A stretch of DNA of 64,000 nucleotides from Aeromonas sanarellii (GCF_000820085.1 NZ_CDBN01000087.1:1-64000); one strand, 5' to 3'; positions 8,976 to 17,903 are shown, numbered from the stretch's first letter. The notes: generated from the letters alone by a model not told the origin. Translations and numbers: made by a program.

Positions 8976-9899
8976 TTATGGCGTGTCGGCGACCCTTGTT
9001 CGATAAGGCGGACGGGCGCAGGTCTCGCGTATCAGGGTGCGCAGCCAGCGGTGGGCCGGGTCCGCATCCTGGCTGGGGTGCCAGAGCAGGGCGACCCGGA
9101 TCCCGGGCAGCGAGAAGGGCAGGGGCAGGGTGACCAGGTCGCCGAGCAGGCTGGCGCAGTGCAATCTGGGCACGGTCGCCACCAGATCGCTGCCGCGCAC
9201 CAGGGCCAGCGCCGTGGCAAAACCGGGCACCAGGGTCGCAATGGTCCGCGTCAGTCCCTGCGTGGCGAGCACCTCGTCGACGGGGCCGTGGAGTTGACCC
9301 CGGCGGGACACCAGTACGTGGCGAGCGGCGGCATAGCGGGCCGCGGTCAGGGGGCCGTCGCAGAGCGGGTGATCCGGGCGTACCACGGCGACGAAGTGGT
9401 CCTGAAACAGGGCCTGGGTACGCAGCTCGGGCGCCGTCTGTGTACCTATCACCCCGGTTTCGAAGTCCAGCTCGCCGCGGCGCAAGGGGCCGCTCTCCTT
9501 GTCGGGCTTGGCCAGAAAATGGAGTCGCACTCCGGGGGCCTCGGCGGCGAGGCGGGCCAGCAGGGCGGGACCGACCGCCTCCACGAAGCCGTCGCTGGAT
9601 CTCAGGCGAAAGGTGCGCACCAGGCTCGCCGGATCCACCGCTTGCTGGGGACGCAGCACGCTTCGGGCCTCCTGCACCAGCCGGCCGACTCGTTCGCCCA
9701 ACTCCCGCGCCCTGGGGGTCGGTACCAGGCCACGGCCGGCCCGCACCAGCAGGGGATCCCCCGTGGTCTCCCGCAGCCTGGCCAGGGCCCGGCTCATGGC
9801 GGAGGGGCTCAGGGAGAGGCGTCTGGCGGCGCCGGCCACGCTGCCTTCCTCCAGCAGGGCCTCCAGGGTGAGCAGCAGGTTGAGATCGGGTGTGGTCAT
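8976..9899 (-). CDS. LysR-family transcriptional regulator
   Basis: The 307-residue protein has a LysR-type winged HTH at residues 1-65 (LNLLLTLEALLEEGSVAGAA, LSLSPSAMSRALARLRETTG) and a C-terminal periplasmic-binding-like effector domain. The start at 9899 (MTTPDLNLLLTLEALL) is the family start; upstream in-frame codons run into the intergenic region. It is divergent from an MFS exporter 164 bp away and probably controls it. The gene's last ~78 bp are repeated twice downstream in degenerate form. The ligand is unknown. Confidence 0.88.
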   Translation of the reverse strand: MTTPDLNLLLTLEALLEEGSVAGAARRLSLSPSAMSRALARLRETTGDPLLVRAGRGLVPTPRARELGERVGRLVQEARSVLRPQQAVDPASLVRTFRLRSSDGFVEAVGPALLARLAAEAPGVRLHFLAKPDKESGPLRRGELDFETGVIGTQTAPELRTQALFQDHFVAVVRPDHPLCDGPLTAARYAAARHVLVSRRGQLHGPVDEVLATQGLTRTIATLVPGFATALALVRGSDLVATVPRLHCASLLGDLVTLPLPFSLPGIRVALLWHPSQDADPAHRWLRTLIRETCARPPYRTRVADTP

Positions 9900-9974
9900 G
9901 GTCTTGCCCTCGCAGCCGGTACTTGTGAGTCTTCCCATCATACGCGAGCTGTGGCTCTTTGATATGGCGTCTGG

Positions 9975-9991
9975 TGCAGCTATACGCTGCA
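9975..9991. promoter_or_regulatory. Candidate LysR operator between regulator and MFS gene
   Basis: TGCAGC-TATAC-GCTGCA is a perfect 6-bp-arm inverted repeat centred in the 164-bp divergent intergenic region. Length and position suit a LysR-type binding site; this is inference from symmetry only. Confidence 0.45.
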
Positions 9992-10063
9992 AGCCGTGCG
10001 TCTTCCGCCTTGTCAGCGTGCCCACTAGCCTTGTCGGCATCATCACTTGCCGGAGATACTGCC

Positions 10064-11488
10064 ATGTCCACAAAGCCTCTCGTTTCCCCTCCCGTGACGC
10101 ACCGCCTGGGGCTCGCGGGGCTCGGGCTCGCCACCCTGCTGCCCATGCTGGCGGGGAGCATGGCCAACCTGGTGCTGCCTGCCCTGGGGCCGGTATTTGC
10201 GGTGCCCTTTGCCAGCCTGCAGTGGGTGCTGGTGGCCTATCTGCTGGGGATCACCTGCCTGACGGTGGTGGCCGGTCGGCTCAGCGATCGTCTTGGCCGC
10301 CGTCGCCTGCTGCTCTGTGGCTCCGGGGTGTTCGTGCTGGCCTCCCTGCTGTGCGCCCTGGCGCCCTCCATCGGCTGGCTGATCGCGGCCCGTGCCCTGC
10401 AAGGGGCGGGAGCGGCCTGCATGCTGGTGCTCTCGCTGGCCATGGTGGGGCAGCTGGTGCCGCCGACCCGGCGCGGCTGGAGCATGGGGTTGCTCGGCAC
10501 CCTGTCGGCCTGCGGCACGGCGCTCGGCCCCTCGTTCGGCGGTCTGCTGATCGCCGGATTTGGCTGGCAGGCCCCCTTCCTGCTGCTGCTTCCCCTCGGG
10601 CTGCTGGCGTCAGGGTGTCTCTGGGGCGGTCTGCCGCCGGATGACGGGCATTCGTCCCGGGACGGGCTCCCTCTCCCCGGCCTGCTGGCGCTGGTGGTTG
10701 CGCTGCTCTGCTACGGGCTGGCGCTGACGTGGGGTAGCCTGGCCGGGATCTGGGCTGGACTGGGGGCCCTGCTGGCGACCACGCTGTTTGTGCGCCTCGA
10801 GGCGCGCTCCCAGGCTCCCCTGTTGCCGCCTGGGCTGCCGGGGGATGCCGGGCGGCGCAACGGCATCGTCGCCAGCGCCCTGGTGGCCAGCGTCATGGTG
10901 GTGACCCTGCTCATCGGCCCCTTCTACCTGCACGGGGTCTTCGCCCTCGACATGGGCACCGTGGGTCTGATGATCTCGGGCGGCCCCCTGCTGGCGGCGC
11001 TGTCCGGCATGCCCGCCGGCTGGCTGGTGGACAGGGTCGGCGCGACCTTTGTGGTGCGGCTGGGGCTGCTGCTCATGGTGGGGGCCGTGACCTGTCTCGT
11101 CCTCCCGGGATCGGCCCTCGGCCCCCTCGGCTACTTGCTGCCCATCCTGCTGCTGACCGCCGGCTACGCCCTGTTCCAGACCGCCAACAACAGCGCCGTG
11201 GTGGGTGGTGTGGATGAGCGGAGCAGGGGGGCCGTGGCCGGCCTGCTGACCCTGTCGCGCAATCTGGGCCAGCTGACGGGGGCGGCGGGGCTGGGTGCCC
11301 TGTTCGCCACCCTGGTGGGGCGGCCCGATCTCGCCACGGCCACGGCGGACGAGCTGGTGTTCGCCACCCGGGTCACCTTTGCCCTGACGGCCTTGCTGCT
11401 GGTGACGGCATTCTGGCTGGCGGGAAGAGGGGAGTGTGTCGTGCAGGGTGACGCGACCCGGGACGGCCGCGAGTTGGGAGAGCGCTGA
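10064..11488 (+). CDS. MFS drug/metabolite exporter
   Basis: The 474-residue integral membrane protein is a major facilitator superfamily transporter. It has many hydrophobic segments, the loop motif GRLSDRLGRRRLLL after the second helix, and GAGAACMLVLSLAM followed by GTALGPSFGGLLIA, the antiporter-type motif C region. The start at 10064 follows GGAGATACTGCC; the frame opens 35 codons earlier in non-coding sequence. It is probably a proton-driven efflux pump, regulated by the divergent LysR gene. The substrate cannot be deduced. A strong hairpin follows the stop. Confidence 0.88.
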   Translation: MSTKPLVSPPVTHRLGLAGLGLATLLPMLAGSMANLVLPALGPVFAVPFASLQWVLVAYLLGITCLTVVAGRLSDRLGRRRLLLCGSGVFVLASLLCALAPSIGWLIAARALQGAGAACMLVLSLAMVGQLVPPTRRGWSMGLLGTLSACGTALGPSFGGLLIAGFGWQAPFLLLLPLGLLASGCLWGGLPPDDGHSSRDGLPLPGLLALVVALLCYGLALTWGSLAGIWAGLGALLATTLFVRLEARSQAPLLPPGLPGDAGRRNGIVASALVASVMVVTLLIGPFYLHGVFALDMGTVGLMISGGPLLAALSGMPAGWLVDRVGATFVVRLGLLLMVGAVTCLVLPGSALGPLGYLLPILLLTAGYALFQTANNSAVVGGVDERSRGAVAGLLTLSRNLGQLTGAAGLGALFATLVGRPDLATATADELVFATRVTFALTALLLVTAFWLAGRGECVVQGDATRDGRELGER

Positions 11489-11493
11489 AAACG

Positions 11494-11520
11494 AAGACGC
11501 CTCCACAGGGGAGGCGTCTT
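11494..11520 (+). terminator. Terminator hairpin after the MFS gene
   Basis: A long stem, AAGACGCCTCC paired with GGAGGCGTCTT, starts 6 bases after the stop codon. The downstream U content is poor on the plus strand. Confidence 0.6.
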
Positions 11521-11542
11521 GCTATGAGATTGAGTGGTTCGC

Positions 11543-11632
11543 TTACAGGCTATTAAACCACTCAGAACTTCGTCTTCGATCAGTCTGTTACAGGATACTG
11601 AACCGCTCAGACTCTCTTTTTCTATCAACCTG
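11543..11632 (-). repeat. Two degenerate 45-bp tandem copies of the hslU 3' end
   Basis: Units 11588-11632 and 11543-11587 are each exactly 45 bp. They resemble the last ~40 bp of hslU, and each ends in the same CCTGTAA or GCCTGTAA block as the gene. In the homologous frame they read LIEKESLSGSVSC and LIEDEVLSGLIAC against the gene's [16 protein letters not shown]. A 2-bp insertion in both copies shifts the final stop out of the homologous frame. The gene copy keeps the conserved HslU tail, so the downstream units are the derived ones. Confidence 0.85.
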
Positions 11633-12961
11633 TTACAGGATAAAGCGGCTCAGGTCCTCGTCTTCAATCAGCTTGCCGAGGTGGGCGTTGACGTAGTCGG
11701 TGTCGATGACGAAGGTCGCGCCGGACTGCTCGGAGGCATCGAAGGAGATGTCTTCCATCAGGCGCTCCATCACGGTGTGCAGACGGCGGGCACCTATGTT
11801 CTCGGTGCGCTCGTTGACCTGCCAGGCCGCCTCGGCCAGACGGCGGATGCCGTCCTGGGTGAACTCGATCTTGACCCCTTCGGTGGCCATCAGCGCCTGG
11901 TACTGATCGGTCAGGGAGGCGTTCGGCTCGGTCAGGATGCGCTCGAAGTCTTCGGTGGTCAGCGCGGTCAGCTCGACCCGGATCGGCAGGCGCCCCTGCA
12001 GCTCGGGGATGAGGTCGGACGGCTTGGCGATCTGGAAGGCGCCGGAGGCGACGAACAGGATGTGGTCTGTCTTGACCATGCCGTGCTTGGTGTTGACGGT
12101 GCAGCCCTCGACCAGGGGCAGCAGGTCGCGCTGGACCCCTTCACGGGAGACGTCCGGGCCCGAACTCTCGCCGCGCTTGCAGATCTTGTCGATCTCGTCG
12201 AGGAAGACGATGCCGTTGTTCTCGACGGAGGCGATGGCCTTCTGCTTGAGCTCTTCCGGGTTGACCAGGCGGGCTGCTTCCTCTTCGATCAGCGCCTTCA
12301 TGGCCTCCTTGACCTTGACCTTGCGCTTCTTCTTCTGGCCCTGGCCCAGGTTCTGGAACAGCCCCTGCAGCTGGTTCGCCATCTCTTCCATGCCCGGCGG
12401 GGTCATGATCTCTACGCCCATGGGGGTGGCGGCCAGATCCAGCTCGATCTCCTTGTCATCCAGCTGGCCTTCCCGCAGCTTCTTGCGGAAGATCTGGCGG
12501 GTGTTGGAGTTGTCGGCTTTCTCCTCCTCGCCCCAGCTGTTGCGCGGGTTTGGCAGCAGGGCGTCGAGGATGCGCTCCTCGGCGGCCTCCTCGGCGCGGT
12601 ATTTCATCTTCTCCATCTCGGTCTCGCGCACCAGCTTGATGGCGACGTCGGTCAGATCGCGGATGATGCTGTCCACTTCCTTGCCCACATAGCCCACCTC
12701 GGTGAACTTGGTCGCCTCCACCTTGATGAAGGGGGCGTTGGCCAGCTTGGCCAGGCGGCGGGCGATCTCGGTCTTGCCGACGCCGGTCGGGCCTATCATC
12801 AGGATGTTCTTCGGGGTCACCTCGTGGCGCATCTCCTCATTGAGTTGCATCCGGCGCCAGCGGTTGCGCAGGGCGACGGCGACCGCGCGTTTGGCATCGG
12901 CCTGACCAATGATGTGCCTGTCCAGCTCGTGGACGATTTCTCTCGGGGTCATCTCGGACAT
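11633..12961 (-). CDS. hslU: HslU, ATPase/unfoldase of the HslUV protease
   Basis: The 442-residue AAA+ protein (E. coli HslU is 443) unfolds substrates and feeds them to HslV. Walker A GPTGVGKT is at residues 57-64, the pore loop segment [14 protein letters not shown] follows, and Walker B reads VFLDEID. The I domain lies between them, and the C-terminal tail EDLSRFIL inserts into HslV pockets to activate it. The start at 12961 gives the standard [10 protein letters not shown]. It lies 53 bp after hslV and is co-transcribed from the sigma32 promoter upstream of hslV. Two decayed copies of its own 3' end follow it. Confidence 0.97.
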   Translation of the reverse strand: MSEMTPREIVHELDRHIIGQADAKRAVAVALRNRWRRMQLNEEMRHEVTPKNILMIGPTGVGKTEIARRLAKLANAPFIKVEATKFTEVGYVGKEVDSIIRDLTDVAIKLVRETEMEKMKYRAEEAAEERILDALLPNPRNSWGEEEKADNSNTRQIFRKKLREGQLDDKEIELDLAATPMGVEIMTPPGMEEMANQLQGLFQNLGQGQKKKRKVKVKEAMKALIEEEAARLVNPEELKQKAIASVENNGIVFLDEIDKICKRGESSGPDVSREGVQRDLLPLVEGCTVNTKHGMVKTDHILFVASGAFQIAKPSDLIPELQGRLPIRVELTALTTEDFERILTEPNASLTDQYQALMATEGVKIEFTQDGIRRLAEAAWQVNERTENIGARRLHTVMERLMEDISFDASEQSGATFVIDTDYVNAHLGKLIEDEDLSRFIL

Positions 12962-13014
12962 GATGGGATTCCTGTGTCGGGGGCGGCCTGGCCGCCCCTA
13001 AGAAGAGGGGGCGC

Positions 13015-13548
13015 TTACTTGGCGCTGTAGTCCAGCACTTCCACTGTGTGGTGCTGGTTGGTGAACACGCAGATGTCGCCCGCGATCTTGAGGGCCTTCT
13101 CGACGATGCTCTTGGCGTCGAGGTCCGTGTTCTCCAGCAGGGCGATGGCGGCGGACTGGGCGAAGTTGCCGCCGCTGCCGATGGCGATGAGATCGTGCTC
13201 CGGCTGCACCACGTCACCGTTGCCGGTGATGATGAAGGACTTGTGCTCGTCCGCGACCGCCAGCAGGGCCTCGAGGCGGCGCAGGGCGCGGTCGGTGCGC
13301 CAGTCCTTGGCCAGCGCCACGGCGGCGCGCTCCAGGTTGCCCTGGTGGGCCTGCAGCTTGGCTTCGAAGCGTTCGAGCAGGGTGAAGGCGTCGGCGGTGC
13401 CGCCGGCGAAACCTGCCAGCACCTTGCCGTTGTAGAGGCGATGAACCTTGCGGGCATTGCCCTTCATGACGGTGTTGCCAAGGGAGACCTGGCCATCGCC
13501 ACCGATGACGACCTGACCGTTGCGGCGAACTGAAACTATGGTAGTCAC
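13015..13548 (-). CDS. hslV: HslV, peptidase of the HslUV protease
   Basis: The 177-residue threonine peptidase (E. coli 176) is synthesised as [20 protein letters not shown]. Removal of residue 1 exposes the catalytic Thr. The start is GTG at 13548, preceded by an AGGT ribosome site; the frame remains open upstream but only this start gives the mature N-terminus. [11 protein letters not shown] and [15 protein letters not shown] are family blocks. It forms the proteolytic double ring capped by HslU. The promoter at 13600-13628 is a heat-shock type. Confidence 0.96.
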   Translation of the reverse strand: MTTIVSVRRNGQVVIGGDGQVSLGNTVMKGNARKVHRLYNGKVLAGFAGGTADAFTLLERFEAKLQAHQGNLERAAVALAKDWRTDRALRRLEALLAVADEHKSFIITGNGDVVQPEHDLIAIGSGGNFAQSAAIALLENTDLDAKSIVEKALKIAGDICVFTNQHHTVEVLDYSAK

Positions 13549-13599
13549 TTCATTTACCTCGCTTGAGCCGAATGACGGCCTGACTGTGCATGGCAACAA

Positions 13600-13628
13600 A
13601 GATGGGGATGGCCAACCGGCTTTTCAAG
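13600..13628 (-). promoter_or_regulatory. Sigma32 heat-shock promoter of hslVU
   Basis: On the minus strand CTTGAAA (-35, 13622-13628) is followed after 14 bases by CCCCATCT (-10, 13600-13607), a close match to the RpoH consensus CTTGAAA-N13/14-CCCCATnT. The expected leader is about 45 nt. Confidence 0.85.
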
Positions 13629-13689
13629 CCTGTTCAGTGACCGGATCGGGGGAGGGACGAGGGGGGCTCAGGAAGGGGGTCGAAAGAAA

Positions 13690-13717
13690 CAGGGCCGGGT
13701 GTTGTCACCCGGCCCTG
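13690..13717 (-). terminator. Terminator after ftsN
   Basis: The stem AGGGCCGGGT / ACCCGGCCCT has a 6-base loop and is followed on the minus strand by GTTTCTTTC. Confidence 0.75.
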
Positions 13718-13734
13718 TACCTGGCAAGCGGCGA

Positions 13735-14583
13735 TCACCCCTTCTTGGGGATGCAGCCGCTGATGCCGGAGCCCTGCAGCTTGCGGTTGGCCGCGTCGGC
13801 CGCCGCCTTGCCGTTGAAGGGGCCCACCATCACCTTGTAGACGGCGCCACCGGCCCCGTTGACCACCTGCAGGCTGGAGGAGAGGCCGGCGGTGAAGGCG
13901 ATGCGCGCCTTGAGCGACTCCGCGGAGTCCTGGGAGCGCAGGGCGGCGCACTGCATCATGTAGCGACCGCCGTCGGCGGCCGCCGTTTGCGTGCTCTGGG
14001 TCGCGGCCTTGGCCCTGGCGGCCTCGGCTCGTTCCCGTTCCAGCTCGGCGCGGATCTCCCGCTCCATCCGTTCACGCTCGGCCTTCTGGTCGATCACCTG
14101 TTCCCGGGCGCTGGCGACCGGGGCACCGGTGGCCGGCTTGGTCGGTTGCACCGGCTGCGGCTGGTAGGGCTTGGCCTGGCCGATGGGGGTCCCCGGCTGG
14201 GGGATCTCGGTCGGCACCGGTTGCGGCAGCTTCTCCGGCTGCAGGGTCAGGGTCTCGGCGGGCGGCGGCGGCAGCACGCCCGGCTGGGGCGGCGGCTCGA
14301 TGACGTCCACCTGCTTGTTCTCCAGCCGCTCGATGTAGCTCCACTTCTCCTGGGGCAGGCCATTGCCCTGCGCCTTGGGCTTGTTGGCCTTCACCTGCTC
14401 CTCGATGGTGGGGGCGTCGGCCCCCTTGCCGTTGATGAGGTAGAGGAAGGCGCCGAAGCCGACCACCAGGGCCCCGGCCAGCAGTGCCGGGATAACAGGA
14501 AAGCGGCGAGGCGCCGCTTTCTTGATGTTACGGCCACCCGCCCGTCGTCTCGGGCTGTTGCCGACGTAATCCCGGGTCGCCAT
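13735..14583 (-). CDS. ftsN: FtsN, cell-division SPOR-domain protein
   Basis: The 282-residue bitopic protein has a basic cytoplasmic tail starting MATRDYVGNSPRRR, one membrane helix at about residues 30-50 (VIPALLAGALVVGFGAFLYL), and the essential periplasmic segment WSYIERLENKQV near residue 80. A Pro/Gln-rich linker and a charged helix follow. The C-terminal SPOR domain (about 205-280; MMQCAALRSQDSAESLKA, VYKVMVGPFNGKAAAD) binds denuded septal peptidoglycan. FtsN triggers FtsWI septal synthesis. It lies between argS and hslV, 3 bp after argS, as commonly seen in gamma-proteobacteria. It is shorter than E. coli FtsN (319). Confidence 0.93.
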   Translation of the reverse strand: MATRDYVGNSPRRRAGGRNIKKAAPRRFPVIPALLAGALVVGFGAFLYLINGKGADAPTIEEQVKANKPKAQGNGLPQEKWSYIERLENKQVDVIEPPPQPGVLPPPPAETLTLQPEKLPQPVPTEIPQPGTPIGQAKPYQPQPVQPTKPATGAPVASAREQVIDQKAERERMEREIRAELERERAEAARAKAATQSTQTAAADGGRYMMQCAALRSQDSAESLKARIAFTAGLSSSLQVVNGAGGAVYKVMVGPFNGKAAADAANRKLQGSGISGCIPKKG

Positions 14584-14586
14584 CTA

Positions 14587-16332
14587 TTACATGCGCTCCA
14601 GGGTGTGGATGCCCAGCACGCCCAGGCCCAGCTTGAGCACCTTGGCGGTGGCGGCACACAGCAGCAGACGGCTCTGGCGGGTCGCCTCGTCCACGCCGTC
14701 CTTGTTGATCGGGCAGGCTTCGTAGAAGGTCATAAAGTTGCCAGACAATTCATAGAGATATGTACACAGAAGGTGCGGCATCCCCTTGTCAGCCACGCCG
14801 TTGATCGCGTCGGAGAACTGGATCAGCTTCTGGGCCAGGGTCTCTTCCGCCTCTTCGGCCAGGATCACCTTGCCGCTCAGGGTATCGGCATCGACGCCGG
14901 CCTTGCGGAAGATGGACTGGATACGGGTGTAGGCGTACTGCAGGTAGGGCGCCGTGTTGCCCTCGAACGACAGCATCAGATCCCAGTCGAAGATGTAGTC
15001 CGTGGTGCGGTTCTTGGAGAGATCCGCATACTTGACCGCGCCCATGGCGATGGCGTGGACCACCTCGGCCTTCTCTTCGGCGGAGAGGTCGCTGTTGCGG
15101 CTCTCCAGCAGGGCGCTCGCGCGCTCTTCCGCCTCGTTCAGCAGGTCGACCAGCTTGACGGTGCCGCCGGAGCGGGTCTTGTAGGGGCGGCCATCCTTGC
15201 CCAGCATCATGCCGAAGGCGTGGTGCTCGAGGGGCACGGACTCCGGCACATAGCCCGCCTTGCGGGTGATGGTCCAGGCCTGCATCAGGTGCTGGTGCTG
15301 ACGGGAGTCGATGAAGTACATCACCCGGTCGGCGCCCAGGGTCTCGTAACGGTACTTGGCACAGGCGATGTCGGTGGTGGTGTAGAGGAAGCCGCCGTCG
15401 CTCTTCTGGATGATGACCCCCATGGGCTCGCCATCCTTGTTCTTGAATTCGTCCAGGAAGACGACGGTGGCGCCTTCGCTCTCGACCGCGAGGCCCTTGG
15501 CCTTCAGGTCGGCGACGATCTGGGGCAGCATGTCGTTGTACATGGACTCGCCCATGATGTCCTTGTTGGTCAGGGAGACCTTCAGGCGGTCGTAGTTGCG
15601 CTGGTTCTGCTCCATGGTCATGTCGACCAGCTTCTTCCACATGGTACGGCAGTACTCATCGCCACCCTGCAGCTTGACCACGTAGTTGCGCGCGCGCTCG
15701 GCGAAGGCTTCGTCTTCGTCGTAGTGACGCTTGGCCTGGGTGTAGAAGGCCTCCAGATCGCGCAGCTCCATGTCGGAGGCGTGCTCGTTGGCCATCTTCT
15801 CCAGGTAGGCGATCAGCATGCCGAACTGGGTACCCCAGTCGCCGATGTGGTTGGCGCGGATCACCTTGTGGCCGAGGAACTCCAGGGCGCGGGCGGCCAC
15901 GTCACCGAGTACGGTGGAACGGATGTGGTGCACCGCCATCTCCTTGGCCACGTTGGGGGCGGAGTAGTCCACCACCACGGTCTGCGGCGCGGGCAGGCGC
16001 ACGTTGGCGTTGGCGCTGGTCACCATGGCCTCCACCTGGCCGGCCAGCCAGCTCGTGTCGAAGAAGAAGTTGATGAAGCCGGGGCCGGCGATCTCGACCT
16101 TGGCGATCAGATCGGAGGCGGGCAGGTGCTCGATGATGGCGGCGGCCAGCTCGCGGGGATTCTTGCGGGCCGGTTTGGCCAGCAGCATGGCCAGGTTGGT
16201 GGCCAGGTCACCGTGAGCCTTCTCCTTGCATCGGTCTACTTGCACGCGAGCTTCCAGGTCCGCCGGCAGGACGCCCGCAGACTTGAGATTGGCTACCGTT
16301 TGTTCAAGTAGATGATGAATATGCTCTTTCAT
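14587..16332 (-). CDS. argS: Arginyl-tRNA synthetase
   Basis: The 581-residue class I synthetase charges tRNA-Arg with arginine. Blocks FGDWGTQ-type ([18 protein letters not shown]), [31 protein letters not shown] and the anticodon-binding C-terminus [12 protein letters not shown] match E. coli ArgRS closely. The usual HIGH signature (HVGHLRST in E. coli) reads AVHHIRST here at residues 133-140, so its first His and its Gly are replaced. Start 16332 ([11 protein letters not shown]) is chosen over an upstream in-frame start at 16398 that would lie over a likely promoter (TAAAAT at 16386-16391). Confidence 0.95.
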   Translation of the reverse strand: MKEHIHHLLEQTVANLKSAGVLPADLEARVQVDRCKEKAHGDLATNLAMLLAKPARKNPRELAAAIIEHLPASDLIAKVEIAGPGFINFFFDTSWLAGQVEAMVTSANANVRLPAPQTVVVDYSAPNVAKEMAVHHIRSTVLGDVAARALEFLGHKVIRANHIGDWGTQFGMLIAYLEKMANEHASDMELRDLEAFYTQAKRHYDEDEAFAERARNYVVKLQGGDEYCRTMWKKLVDMTMEQNQRNYDRLKVSLTNKDIMGESMYNDMLPQIVADLKAKGLAVESEGATVVFLDEFKNKDGEPMGVIIQKSDGGFLYTTTDIACAKYRYETLGADRVMYFIDSRQHQHLMQAWTITRKAGYVPESVPLEHHAFGMMLGKDGRPYKTRSGGTVKLVDLLNEAEERASALLESRNSDLSAEEKAEVVHAIAMGAVKYADLSKNRTTDYIFDWDLMLSFEGNTAPYLQYAYTRIQSIFRKAGVDADTLSGKVILAEEAEETLAQKLIQFSDAINGVADKGMPHLLCTYLYELSGNFMTFYEACPINKDGVDEATRQSRLLLCAATAKVLKLGLGVLGIHTLERM

Positions 16333-16646
16333 AACTGACCACCGAGGTTGCGCGTCGAAAAATGACTGACTGGATAAGGGCGTGAATTTTACCCGCATCG
16401 GGCCGAGAAAACTATAGGAACGGCCCGTACCCGTGGGTGCGACGGATATTTCACTGCGTTTTCCACCACATGGCAGGATATTGATTTGAATAAGTGGTGG
16501 TTATCCATTTCTACTGCATATCGAAGCGGCTTGTCCAGGCTATTTTCCCCTGATTATTGCGGGGCTATTTATACCGTTTCGGTCTGAATGATCTCGCTGC
16601 CTACGGCGGTCGTATCCTTAGAGGAAGCCGCTGGAGGACGATTCCC
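16333..16646. other. Intergenic region between argS and the LON-domain gene
   Basis: This 314-bp divergent region must hold promoters for argS (minus) and the LON-domain gene (plus). The best argS -10 candidate is TAAAAT at 16386-16391 on the minus strand, with no convincing -35. No further repeat, RNA or small gene is evident. Confidence 0.5.
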
Positions 16647-17213
16647 ATGACACTGGTACTGTTTCCACTCTCCGCTCACCTGTTGCCCGGCGGCATCATG
16701 CCGCTGCGCATCTTCGAGCCCAGATACCAGCGCATGATCGCCGAGTCCCGGGAGCGGGAGTTCGCGCTCTGCATGCTGGATCCCCGCCAGCCCGATGCGC
16801 TGCGCAACATGTATCCCATCGCCACCCGGGTGCGGATCATCGACTTCGATCTGCTGCCTGACGGCCTGCTCGGCATCACAGTGCTCGGGGTGGAGCGGGT
16901 CAGGATCACCGATCTGTGGCAGGAGCAGGACGGCCTGCGGGTCGGCGAGGTGGAGCCGCTGCCCCCCTGGCAGAGCGGCCGGCTCAAGGCCGACCAGCAC
17001 TCCCTGGCCAAGGCGTTGCAGGACGTGTTCAACGACTACCCCGAATACGCGGCCCTCTATCCCGAGCCGGACTGGGAGGACGCGAGCTGGGTGGCCCAGC
17101 GCTGGCTGGAGGTGCTGCCCATCCCGGTGGAGCAGAAGCAGTGGCTGGTCGCGGCCAAGGACAACCAGCCCGCCCTCTCCCTGCTGAGCGGCCTGCTGGT
17201 CGCCAGCCACTGA
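16647..17213 (+). CDS. LON-substrate-binding-domain protein
   Basis: The 188-residue protein consists of a stand-alone Lon N-terminal (LAN/PUA-like) domain. It opens TLVLFPLSAHLLPGGIMPLRIFEPRYQRMI, the hallmark of this family, and ends in a helical segment. It has no AAA+ or protease domain. The start at 16647 is preceded by CTGGAGGACG. The function of free LON domains is not established; they are thought to bind protein substrates. It lies upstream of the ECF sigma operon, but a candidate separate promoter begins 11 bases after its stop. Confidence 0.88.
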   Translation: MTLVLFPLSAHLLPGGIMPLRIFEPRYQRMIAESREREFALCMLDPRQPDALRNMYPIATRVRIIDFDLLPDGLLGITVLGVERVRITDLWQEQDGLRVGEVEPLPPWQSGRLKADQHSLAKALQDVFNDYPEYAALYPEPDWEDASWVAQRWLEVLPIPVEQKQWLVAAKDNQPALSLLSGLLVASH

Positions 17214-17223
17214 CAGTCCGGGG

Positions 17224-17252
17224 TGATCCTTTTTCCTTCCCGCACGTACTGG
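17224..17252 (+). promoter_or_regulatory. Candidate ECF (RpoE/ChrR-type) autoregulatory promoter
   Basis: TGATCC at 17224-17229 matches the -35 of RpoE/ChrR-type ECF promoters. A weak -10 (TACTGG, 17247-17252) follows after 17 bases. Only the -35 is convincing. Confidence 0.4.
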
Positions 17253-17282
17253 TGAAGACCACGACACGCGAGGGATGGCGCA

Positions 17283-17903
17283 ATGGCATATACTGGCCAA
17301 CCACAATCGGCTCCACGCAGGACATCGCCCCCCATGGACAACCCAGATGGCGATCTGACATCTCTACTCATCCGGGTGGCCGAGCAGGCCGACAAGGCTG
17401 CCTTCGCCACCCTGTTTCACCACTTCGCCCCGCGCATCCGCAGCTACGGGCTGCGCCACCTCGGCAGCGAGGCCAACGCCATGGAGCTGGTCCAGGAGAC
17501 CATGCTGCTGGTGTGGCAGAAGGCGCGCCTCTACCACCCCGACAAGGGGGCGCCGACCACCTGGATCTATACGGTGATGCGCAACCAGAGCTTCGACATG
17601 CTGCGCCGCCGCCGAGCCAGCAAGGAGGAGCTGTGCGCCGAGGAGATCTGGCCCCTGCTGGAGTTCAGGGCGGAGGAGGAGCACCTGAGCGGGGGCGAGG
17701 ACGCCGTGCTGACCCGCCAGATGGCCCACTATGTGGCCACCCTGCCGGAGCCGCAGCAGCAGGTGGTGCGCGGCATCTATCTGCAGGAGCTCTCCCAGCA
17801 GGAGCTGGCAGACCGGCTCGGCGTGCCGCTCGGTACCATCAAGTCCCGCCTCCGGCTGGCATTACAGAAACTGAAGGAACAAGTGGAGCAAGGCCATGAT
17901 TAA
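17283..17903 (+). CDS. ECF sigma factor, RpoE/ChrR (ECF11) type
   Basis: The 206-residue protein has sigma region 2 (AFATLFHHFAPRIRSYGLRHLG, AMELVQETMLLVWQKARLY, TWIYTVMRNQSFDMLRRRR) and region 4 (TLPEPQQQVVRGIYLQELSQ, GVPLGTIKSRLRLALQKLKE). It lacks region 3 and regulatory domains, as ECF sigmas do. Start 17283 has a GAGGG site 8 bases upstream; 17334 (MDNPDGDL, 189 residues) is possible but has a poor ribosome site. It overlaps the downstream ChrR-type anti-sigma gene by 8 bases. In related systems this sigma responds to singlet oxygen or organic peroxide; that role is inferred here. Confidence 0.9.
   Translation: MAYTGQPQSAPRRTSPPMDNPDGDLTSLLIRVAEQADKAAFATLFHHFAPRIRSYGLRHLGSEANAMELVQETMLLVWQKARLYHPDKGAPTTWIYTVMRNQSFDMLRRRRASKEELCAEEIWPLLEFRAEEEHLSGGEDAVLTRQMAHYVATLPEPQQQVVRGIYLQELSQQELADRLGVPLGTIKSRLRLALQKLKEQVEQGHD

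Noticed and set aside
8824..10167. A 447-codon minus-strand frame spanning the LysR gene and its downstream repeats
   Set aside because: It is out of frame with the LysR product, low-complexity Pro/Arg-rich, and its only interest is that it runs through the repeat units.
13699..16311. An 870-codon plus-strand frame across ftsN and argS
   Set aside because: It is antisense to two well-identified genes and has no recognisable domain.
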